A stretch of 64,000 bases of DNA from Procambarus clarkii (taxonomy: Eukaryota > Arthropoda > Malacostraca > Decapoda > Cambaridae): the NCBI RefSeq assembly GCF_040958095.1, contig NC_091193.1, positions 20,493,147 to 20,557,146 on the forward strand, read 5' to 3'. Positions 23,583 through 34,900 of the stretch are shown here, one piece after another. Numbering within the stretch: position 1 is the stretch's first letter; every line of letters begins with the position of its first letter. The translations under genes and the position numbers were made by a program. The notes beneath the pieces are model-generated. The model had not been told where the DNA came from, ran no database searches, and saw only the letters and a list, made by a program, of their open reading frames with translations.

Positions 23583-26500
23583 GTAGCAGTCTTTCCTGTA
23601 GACATATTTTATTAAATATGACCGAAAAAGTAAGATTAATAATTCTAACACGAATTTTCTCAATCTTTCGTACATTATGCTTCACTGTTGGAGGTAAATC
23701 AAAAATCACTTCTCCAAAATTCATTTTTATTTCTAGTCTGACGCGACACGGGCGCGTTTCGTAAAACTTATTACATTTTCAAAGACTTCACAAATACACA
23801 ACTGATTAGAACTTGCGTTTCCCTGATTTTATATCTACATTTGAGTGAGGTGGGAAGGGTGATGTGGCATTACATTTGAGTGAGGTGGGAAGGATGATGT
23901 GGCATTAGAGGATATTAATAGGGTATTAAAAGTATCAACACAAGACAGAACACGAAACAATGGATATAGAAGTGTTTGTAGAAAGCCTATTGGTCCATAT
24001 TTCTTGATGCTTCTATATTGGAGCGGAGTCTTGAGGTGGGTAGAATATAGTTGTGCAATAATTGGCTGTTGATTGCTGGTGTTGACTTCTTGATGTGTAG
24101 TGCCTCGCAAACGTCAAGCCGCCTGCTATCGCTGTATCTATCGATGATTTCTGTGTTGTTTACTAGGATTTCTCTGGCGATGGTTTGGTTATGGGAAGAG
24201 ATTATATGTTCCTTAATGGAGCCCTGTTGTTTATGCATCGTTAAACGCCTAGAAAGAGATGTTGTTGTCTTGCCTATATACTGGGTTTTTTGGAGCTTAC
24301 AGTCCCCAAGTGGGCATTTGAAGGCATAGACGACGTTAGTCTCTTTTAAAGCGTTCTGTTTCGTGTCTGGAGAGTTTCTCATGAGTAGGCTGGCCGTTTT
24401 TCTGGTTTTATAGTAAATCGTCAGTTGTATCCTCTGATTTTTGTCTGTAGGGATAACGTTTCTATTAACAATATCTTTCAGGACCCTTTCCTCTGTTTTA
24501 TGAGCTGTGGAAAAGAAGTTCCTGTAAAATAGTCTAATAGGGGGTATAGGTGTTGTGTTAGTTGTCTCTTCGGAGGTTGCATGGCTTTTCACTTTCCTTC
24601 TTATGATGTCTTCGATGAAACCATTGGAGAAGCCGTTATTGACTAGAACCTGCCTTACCCTACAGAGTTCTTCGTCGACTTGCTTCCATTCTGAGCTGTG
24701 GCTGAGAGCACGGTCGACGTATGCGTTAACAACACTCCTCTTGTACCTGTCAGGGCAGTCGCTGTTGGCATTTAGGCACATTCCTATGTTTGTTTCCTTT
24801 GTGTAGACTGCAGTGTGGAAACCTCCGCCCTTTTCCATGACTGTTACATCTAGAAAAGGCAGCTTCCCATCCTTTTCCGTCTCGTAAGTGAAACGCAGCA
24901 CGGAACTCTGCTCAAATGCCTCCTTCAGCTCCTGCAGATGTCTGACATCAGGTACCTGTGTAAAAATGTCGTCAACATACCTGCAGTATATGGCCGGTTT
25001 CAAGTTCATGTCGACTAAGACTTTTTGCTCGATGGTACCCATGTAGAAGTTTGCAAACAGGACACCTAGGGGAGAACCCATAGCGACCCCATCTACTTGC
25101 TTATACATATGCCCATCCGGGCTCAAGAAGGGTGCCTCTTTAGTACAAGCTTGGAGTAGTTTCCTCAGAATACTTTCTGGCATGTCAAGAGGAGTACAGG
25201 CTGGATCACGATACACTCTGTCGGCTATCATTCCGATTGTCTCGTCCACAGGTACGTTGGTAAACAGCGATTCTACGTCCAACGAGGCTCTTATCCCTGT
25301 GGCCCGTGCGCCCCGCAGTAAGTCCACAAATTCCTTTGGAGACTTCAGGCTGAAGGCGCAAGGAACATAAGGAGTCAGCAGGCCGTTGAGTCGCTTTGCC
25401 AATCTGTACGTGGGTGTGGGTATCTGGCTAATGATTGGCCGAAGTGGGTTTCCAGGCTTGTGCGTCTTGACATTTCCATACGCATATCCAGGTTTATATT
25501 CCCCAATGATCTTTGGCAGGTGGAGTCCGGATTTCTTGGCGTTCACAGTTTCGATCAGTTTGTTGACCTTTGCTTTTAATTCGGCTGTAGTGTCCTTCGT
25601 TACCCTTTGGAACTTAGTTTGGTCAGAGAGTATGATGTTCATTTTCGCCAGATATTCGTCTTTTTTAAGAATGACATATATTGGCGACTTGTCACCTCTC
25701 CTGACAACTATCTCCTTGTTCTCACGAAGGCTTTTAGCTGCCGCTCTAAGCTCGGGGGACAGTATGGTGCTTCTGTAGTTGCCTCGATTCTTTCCTCCTT
25801 CTGCAATAAGTTCTGCTTGTAAGTTCTGCTTTTGTGTCTCGAGGTCGAATATGTCGTCCAACAGAATTTCCAACTCCACTTTCCGGGCCATTTCACTCGG
25901 TCTGGACATAACATGACAGTTTATGCCCAGATTTAGGAGAGTGACTTGGTCCTCAGTGAGGTTAATTCCTGCAAGGTTCAGGAAGCCATCTCTTGGTCGT
26001 GGAATTGCCATAGGTCCTCCATATAATGTTGTTAGTTTCTTGATAATCCTTGTTTCAGTGCTGAGGTGATGTTGGTCTGTGAGGATGTCGAGGTAGACTA
26101 GAAATAAAAATGAATTTTGGAGAAGTGATTTTTTATTTACCTCCAACAGTGAAGCATAATGTACGAAAGATTGAGAAAATTCGTGTTAGAATTATTAATC
26201 TTACTTTTTCGGTCATATTTAATAAAATATGTCTACAGGAAAGACTGCTACCAAAATATACTAATGTTAAAGTGCACGACCCAGCAGCAAGGAATCAAGC
26301 CTTCACGATAAAATATCGCCAGGATCTGATTCGTGATCAGATATACAAGGCAGAGAATGAAATCAAAGACAAAAAAACGCAACTACTTCATGCTACAAAC
26401 GAGTGGAGAAATAGCAACATCGACCATAGTATCCGTACCCGCATTGAACAACACCTCGACATCCTCACAGACCAACATCACCTCAGCACTGAAACAAGGA

Positions 26501-28951
26501 TTATCAAGAAACTAACAACATTATATGGAGGACCTATGGCAATTCCACGACCAAGAGATGGCTTCCTGAACCTTGCAGGAATTAACCTCACTGAGGACCA
26601 AGTCACTCTCCTAAATCTGGGCATAAACTGTCATGTTATGTCCAGACCGAGTGAAATGGCCCGGAAAGTGGAGTTGGAAATTCTGTTGGACGACATATTC
26701 GACCTCGAGACACAAAAGAAGGTCACTACCAAAGATACCTTACAAGCAGAACTTATTGCAGAAGGAGGAAAGAATCGAGGCAACTACAGAAGCACCATAC
26801 TGTCCCCCGAGCTTAGAGCGGCAGCTAAAAGCCTTCGTGAGAACAAGGAGATAGTTGTCAGGAGAGGTGACAAGTCGCCAATATATGTCATTCTTAAAAA
26901 AGACGAATATCTGGCGAAAATGAACATCATACTCTCTGACCAAACTAAGTTCCAAAGGGTAACGAAGGACACTACAGCCGAATTAAAAGCAAAGGTCAAC
27001 AAACTGATCGAAACTGTGAACGCCAAGAAATCCGGACTCCACCTGCCAAAGATCATTGGGGAATATAAACCTGGATATGCGTATGGAAATGTCAAGACGC
27101 ACAAGCCTGGAAACCCACTTCGGCCAATCATTAGCCAGATACCCACACCCACGTACAGATTGGCAAAGCGACTCAACGGCCTGCTGACTCCTTATGTTCC
27201 TTGCGCCTTCAGCCTGAAGTCTCCAAAGGAATTTGTGGACTTACTGCGGGGCGCACGGGCCACAGGGATAAGAGCCTCGTTGGACGTAGAATCGCTGTTT
27301 ACCAACGTACCTGTGGACGAGACAATCGGAATGATAGCCGACAGAGTGTATCGTGATCCAGCCTGTACTCCTCTTGACATGCCAGAAAGTATTCTGAGGA
27401 AACTACTCCAAGCTTGTACTAAAGAGGCACCCTTCTTGAGCCCGGATGGGCATATGTATAAGCAAGTAGATGGGGTCGCTATGGGTTCTCCCCTAGGTGT
27501 CCTGTTTGCAAACTTCTACATGGGTACCATCGAGCAAAAAGTCTTAGTCGACATGAACTTGAAACCGGCCATATACTGCAGGTATGTTGACGACATTTTT
27601 ACACAGGTACCTGATGTCAGACATCTGCAGGAGCTGAAGGAGGCATTTGAGCAGAGTTCCGTGCTGCGTTTCACTTACGAGACGGAAAAGGATGGGAAGC
27701 TGCCTTTTCTAGATGTAACAGTCATGGAAAAGGGCGGAGGTTTCCACACTGCAGTCTACACAAAGGAAACAAACATAGGAATGTGCCTAAATGCCAACAG
27801 CGACTGCCCTGACAGGTACAAGAGGAGTGTTGTTAACGCATACGTCGACCGTGCTCTCAGCCACAGCTCAGAATGGAAGCAAGTCGACGAAGAACTCTGT
27901 AGGGTAAGGCAGGTTCTAGTCAATAACGGCTTCTCCAATGGTTTCATCGAAGACATCATAAGAAGGAAAGTGAAAAGCCATGCAACCTCCGAAGAGACAA
28001 CTAACACAACACCTATACCCCCTATTAGACTATTTTACAGGAACTTCTTTTCCACAGCTCATAAAACAGAGGAAAGGGTCCTGAAAGATATTGTTAATAG
28101 AAACGTTATCCCTACAGACAAAAATCAGAGGATACAACTGACGATTTACTATAAAACCAGAAAAACGGCCAGCCTACTCATGAGAAACTCTCCAGACACG
28201 AAACAGAACGCTTTAAAAGAGACTAACGTCGTCTATGCCTTCAAATGCCCACTTGGGGACTGTAAGCTCCAAAAAACCCAGTATATAGGCAAGACAACAA
28301 CATCTCTTTCTAGGCGTTTAACGATGCATAAACAACAGGGCTCCATTAAGGAACATATAATCTCTTCCCATAACCAAACCATCGCCAGAGAAATCCTAGT
28401 AAACAACACAGAAATCATCGATAGATACAGCGATAGCAGGCGGCTTGACGTTTGCGAGGCACTACACATCAAGAAGTCAACACCAGCAATCAACAGCCAA
28501 TTATTGCACAACTATATTCTACCCACCTCAAGACTCCGCTCCAATATAGAAGCATCAAGAAATATGGACCAATAGGCTTTCTACAAACACTTCTATATGC
28601 ATTGTTTCGTGTTCTGTCTTGTGTTGATACTTTTAATACCCTATTAATATCCTCTAATGCCACATCATCCTTCCCACCTCACTCAAATGTAATGCCACAT
28701 CACCCTTCCCACCTCACTCAAATGTAGATATAAAATCAGGGAAACGCAAGTTCTAATCAGTTGTGTATTTGTGAAGTCTTTGAAAATGTAATAAGTTTTA
28801 CGAAACGCGCCCGTGTCGCGTCAGACTAGAAATAAAAATGAATTTTGGAGAAGTGATTTTTGATTTACCTCCAACAGTGAAGCATAATGTACGAAAGATT
28901 GAGAAAATTCGTGTTAGAATTATTAATCTTACTTTTTCGGTCATATTTAAT

Positions 28952-28995
<44 letters not shown>

Positions 28996-31900
28996 TGTCA
29001 GACCACGGAGGAAGAACTGAAACAGGAATTTCCTTAAGTACTTTCGTATTTAATAATACATCTTTAGAAGATTCTTTCTGAAGATGTGCTTCCTAACATA
29101 GATTATACTGTATAAAATATGGGGAAAAGCGCTAAGAGCGAGCGGCAACAAGGCGACATTGAGTTTGTTTTGACTTGTGGGCGCCGCGGGAGGTATGTGC
29201 CCGCGGTTTCCTTGGATATATCTGCAAAATTTACGAACATCCGTGCACCATATCGGCTATAAATGTTGGTAATGTATCAGTTGTGACTTCTACAAGCAGA
29301 AACCCTACGAGAAAGCGTTCAGTGATGAATTTTGAAAAGAAACTTAGAATGAATATAGAATGCAAAGCGTGGCATTCTGAGAGGTGTGTGTGCGCGGAGT
29401 ACCAACTGTTTAAGACCATCCTCTCAGACGGTATTAAGGCTAAAGCTTCTGTCTTTTCTTAATTTTCTCGAAGTGTACGTGATAAAGCATAGGTAATAGA
29501 AAGGCAGTGAGTGAAGCTAAGATGCAGTGTGAACTAGTGCATGTAGACAAATAGAAGAGAGATGAAAAAGCCTATTGCACGTTAGCTCAAGGGAAAAAGG
29601 CAAGGAATTTCACATCAGTGAAAATTCTAGAATAGTGTTTGCATACAGATAGATGGCTCAGGAGTTTCAACAATATTATCCAAGTGACAAGCGGATCAGA
29701 ACTTCTCTTACTGGTGAGTACAACGATAAAAATTGTCGAATTTTTTCCCATCAAATTGTCAATTTTTTACCCTAAAGATTTTCAGGATAAGAAACAACTG
29801 TATCGGACACAGTCACAACAGGGCCAGGATTCATTACTAATTTACGCAACCTGTACATTGAAATTTAACACAGTGTGTTAACAAACGTACACACAAATAC
29901 TTTTATAAATAAGTACAAAGACATAAATAGCAGTAAAGAGGCTACGAATAGATATTCTTCTTCTTCTTCTTGAGAATAGGTGCAGTTTGCATGAAGGGTT
30001 AACCCTCCCGATGACTGCACCAGGACAGACGTAAGGAGACGCGTTGACGGTTAGGAGGAGAAGAAAGGCAAAAGCGGTAGATGTGATGGGCCGTAGAGAG
30101 AGGAGTGGCGAACGTTAGAGGGAGACTCCCCGCACCGGGGGGGCGGGGGGTCGTGGTCACGGTGGCAGCTGACCCACGCACGGCTTAGCAGTGTGCGCAA
30201 GACGGGAACTAATACTTCTCCGGAAACTTGTGTATCGAAAAGCGCAAGCAGTACGCTTCCCAAATCACCCGCAGGTCAGCAGGCAGCCGGCCACCAGGCG
30301 GCGCCCTCGGCTGAGACATCCTATCTGGCACCCTATACACAAACTCCTTCACCCGCGACACCCAGACAGTGGACGAGCACCACGGGATCGGAAGCACCCG
30401 GGCATCTCGATAAGGGCCCAACTCCGGATCCTCACAGGGCACGACCCCAGCAGACGGGACTAGGCAATCCCCAGACCGGAGCAAGGAAGGAGGGGATACA
30501 GCAGGGGAGGCAGGCGCGGCACCGACCCCACCACCGGGCACAGGAGCCGAGGCCCCCTGGCGCACATCTTTCCGCAACAGCACGACAAGGTCACGATCAT
30601 CAGGCACAACCCCCCACTGCGGAGATCCAACAGCAGGAGACGGAGGAGGTGAGGCACAGGTAGCAACTTCGGAGCCCCTCACAGCACCATCATCCTCGGC
30701 GGGAGGCGCCAGATCACCATACTCCCCCCCTCCTCCCAAGGCACACCACGAAGGGGAGACACACTCCGAGCCCGCCGTGAACGCTTCGAGACAGGCCGCA
30801 CCACACCACGCCCAGCAGGCCCCGCGCAGGCACGGCCACCATCTTTACATCCACACAGGCCACACCCGCACCGTCCGAAGAGGCCACATCACCCACACTG
30901 TCCACATCATCCAGGGAAACAGCCTCAGAACACCGACGCGCGCGCTTCTGCAAAGGGATGGAAAGAGCAGAACTACAGTCACCAACACACACAGGCACGG
31001 CAGGCACCTCCCCCTGCCGAAGTACCCCCTCTAAAACAGCAGAACCCGCGTCCCCGGGAGCCGGTATCACATCCACAGGCGGGGGCGGGACATGGACCTC
31101 CACCGGGACATCCTGCACTACTCGCAGCTCAGGCGACGGCCCGACACCCACACACACCGGCTCAACAACCCCAGTGGCCACAGCAGTCATCAGACGTGTC
31201 GCACAGGCCGTAGAATTCGCCGCAACAGGCGGAGCAGCAGACAGGCAATCAGGCGCCTCAGGCACAGCACCTACTCCGTCCTCAGAAGCGTCCGAACGTA
31301 ACAAGGGCGGGAAATCCTCCGCACGAAAAACATGCACCCGACCAGTTGCTCCCACGTCGCACGCCGCAGCCAGATGACCCTCGTGACCACACCGATAACA
31401 GGTGCGCGGTTGACCCCGATACTGGCAGCGGAGCGTGTATCCCAACACGGACATCGACGACGGTACACTACACTTCAGCGACATTGTCAGGGTGCGAGAG
31501 CCGTCAAGCATACCAACACAGTGCCCGGCAACGACCTTGTTCCAACGAACACTTAACACTGTCCCAAATCGCTCAAAACAGGAGGTTAAAAAGTCGTCCT
31601 GAAATTCGAAGGGGGCACCATGCACCGCCACAGACGTCAAGGTGACACTAAGATTCACCACCGTAACTGAGCCAGCTGAAGCAGGGAGAGGGTAAACACG
31701 CCCCTCACAACGCTCGAGAAACGCCTGAAAGGCAGCCTGGAGGCGGAACTTGACCACAGCACGGTGGCCCTGAAGCAGCTGAATGCCCACCAGGTCCGAC
31801 AGCTGCACATGAAGCACGTCCACCAGGGCGACACCAACCAATGGATGGTCCACCGGCACCGTAAATGCCAGACCAGCCGACAATGTCCTCTGCACTGGAA

Positions 31901-34900
31901 GGCGAGACGACCCCATGGCTAAGGCAAACGTCACCCTGTCAGTGGCAAACCACCACCAGCAGGGCAAACCAGCAGTCACCCAACGTAAACACTAGCCAGT
32001 GCGGAGAGACCTCAGGAGCGTCCGACCTGGCCGGTGGTCACCACGCAACTCCAATAGATATTCAGACATCAACAAAAGGTTACAATCTAGGTGGAACGTT
32101 CTTATGTCTCTCCAGAATATCATATGTTTCCATTGTAACGCATGTAGGCTATTTCTTCAGTAACACTCCTTATCTCGGTATTTCTATATACATTAATCAA
32201 CGGACAATCAAGAACATAATGGATGAGACCTTAACATACCACATTGTTTACACTTCGTTTCATTATCATTAACACCTGTGCCATATTCCCAGTAATATAT
32301 GTACCCTATCCTGAGCCGTATGTGAACAGTCACTCCAAGCATTTTTAATTTTTACTGTAAGTAAAATGAGAGTGTTTTGACTCGCATTATAGTGTTGCAT
32401 GGTTTAACTTCTCGTACCTGGGTGACGTGGTCGTACCTAGGTGACGTGGTCGTACCTGGGTGACGTGGTTGTACCTGGGTGACGTGATCGTACCTGGGTG
32501 ACGTGGTCGTACCTGGGTGACGTGGTCGTACCTGGGTGACGTGGTTGTACCTGGGTGACGTGATCGTACCTGGGTGACGTGGTCGTACCTGGGTGACGTG
32601 GTCGTGCCTGAGTGACGTGGTCGTACCTGGGCGACGTTGTCGTAGCGAGGGTAGATCCTGACACGCCTAACGATCACACTCTGCCTGTCCGTCTCCATCT
32701 CGTCCTTCAAGTCATACTCGGAGGCGATAACCCTCACAGAGTCTCCCTTCTTCTTATTCCTGAAGAACACAGTATATAATAAGAAAATCAGTTCAAATAA
32801 TTAACTTCTCAATTACAGGTACAGATCTGAGTACAGTTGCAAGCTGTACTCAGTACAGCTGAGCCACTAGGTCATGTTAGCTACAAGAGATGATGCAGAT
32901 GACCATCTTCTATGTGCAGGCATAGAAGCTTGTCTAGGGTGAGGTAAAAGTGCTTTATATCTGATGCTTTTCCAACATCAATGAAGCCACTATTATGCAA
33001 AATATGTCGGACATAATGTAGAAACACTTACACCTTATAACTTAAAAGTAATTGAGATCAAAACAAAACATATGTACTATTTTAGGCCTCAGATATCGTG
33101 TATTAGACCTAGGAAAGTTAGGGTAGGTTAGTTTAGTTTGTCTTTGCAACACCAGTAAAAAATAGTTTTCCGGTTTGTCCAACTCAATAGTGCCGATTTC
33201 TACTTTATAATTTCGTTGTACGTCGGTATATATACTACGGTCCTCATCGTTACTATAAGAACTACCAAAACAGGAGGATGGGCTGAGCATACTCTAAACC
33301 AGTAAACATTAGAACCGCCTTCAGGAACATTAATATCATTACAAAAACTGTACTCTACTTAGGCGAGACCTGTCCTAGTTTGCAGCTATGTCCTGGTATC
33401 ATCTCAAAAAGCACATTAGAAAACTTGTAAAGGTACACAGGCATGCAATGAGGCTACAGCCGTCGCTAGGCTGCAACAAAGAGCTGTACCTACCGTCACT
33501 AGGCTGCAACCCATCATCTACAAAAATGCACCACGTTCCCTGGTACATTTTTATTCACTCACCATTCGTCTCCGAGGGCAGTGAGAAGGTTAACGCATTC
33601 AAATGCTGCTGCACATATATAATTTCCCTTGTTTTAATTCTAAGATTTTTCTTGCAAGTTAGGGTTCACATCATTGCCTTCTTTTTCCCCTGTAGATGCA
33701 AGGAGTAGCACAGTAACACAGTTGATGCTGCAACGACACTCACTACAGTGTAGCGACTACAGTGATACAACCACCCACCCACTACACCACTAACAACCAC
33801 CCACCCACTACACAACACTGCCAATACTCACACATCGAAGACGCAGTGCGCCGCAGTCAGTACATACAGAGGAGAGATAATGGAGCCACCACATTCTACA
33901 AAAGATCCTGAGACCTTGATCTTGAGATACACAACCCAAGGCCACTCCCCGATGTTCGCGTCCTTCCCTCCCTGGATCCTGGTCCAGGAGGAGTCCTGGG
34001 GAGTGAGTTCCTCCAGCGGTAAGCGTCGGGAGAGTTTTGGTTTGACTCTTTGAGGGAGACGAGTGGAGGCGCCAGGCGGCGGGTCGGCCTCTGCGTCAGG
34101 TGTTGTTGAACCACATTCTAGTGAGGGATTGTTGGTGAATTAATTGTTGGATGGTAATGTATTTCATGTCTCAAGGTAAGGTATTCATCAGGAGGAAACA
34201 CAAAGCCAGATCTTGTCTCGTGTATCTATTTCAATTACAATTTAGAATTTTATTTTTGTCTTGAGCGCACTGGATGTTTCGTCAAGAAGCGCGGTGCCCC
34301 TGAAAGGTGTGATGCCCCTGAGAAGTATGATGCCCCAGAGAGTGATGCCCCTGAGAAGTATGATGCCCCAGAGAGTGATGCCCCAGAGAAGTATGATGCC
34401 CCAGAGAAACAGGTGTGGTACTCACGGAGTGGACACGGCTGGACCCCCGCAGCCCTGTAGCCATCTCCACCTGAGAAAAGTGGCCAATGTTTTAATATAA
34501 ACATTTATATTGCTAGAGAAAATCGTGAGTCTAGCTGCTTAATAAGTTAAATTCACGCACGAAATACTTCAGAATGTATACAATTGCCTTAAGCCTAATA
34601 AATTGTGTTGGTAATTTATTTAATCGTTGATTATAGAAATATTAAATTTTCGAAATATATCACGTTTCATATTACTAAAGTATTAACACAACCACCGAAC
34701 GGGTCGTTTACATGATTATTTATTTGTTTCAAACAAAAACAAACTTTAGAGGTGATTGAGGGCTCATATTTTGTGGAAGGCTTAGGTGTTCTAGATTAGG
34801 CCCAAGTTAGGTTGTGAAGGTACAGTTGAAGGGAGAGGGGAGGGAGGGAATTATGAAAGGAAAGCGCCAAGCCATTAGACTATACAGCACTTGGAAGGGA

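Larger units (their letters stand above)
26095..28962 (+). mobile_element. Penelope-like retroelement, full-length with pseudo-LTRs
   Basis: The element starts at AGACTAGAAATAAAAATG (26095). The same ~140 bp (one or two differences) begins again at 28823, so it is flanked by direct repeats (pseudo-LTRs), a Penelope hallmark. It is head-to-head with the truncated minus copy, which abuts it at 26094. The 3' end meets a (TA)n tract. Just before the second pseudo-LTR lies a hammerhead-like fold (28775-28827). Confidence 0.88.

Noticed and set aside
23206-23724. Frames containing Tyr-Ile repeats joined to SINE-derived peptides, and others at 13.5, 17.2, 44 and 47.5 kb
   Set aside because: Products of (AT)n tracts and SINE sequence; no splice or start evidence.
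24051-25822. Plus-strand frames of 60-130 codons across the minus Penelope element, and mirror frames at 26740-28511
   Set aside because: Antisense of the reverse transcriptase; no independent features.
30191-31645. Plus-strand frames rich in Pro, His and Arg, and the same at 54160-55616
   Set aside because: Antisense shadows of the GC-rich LINE ORF1.
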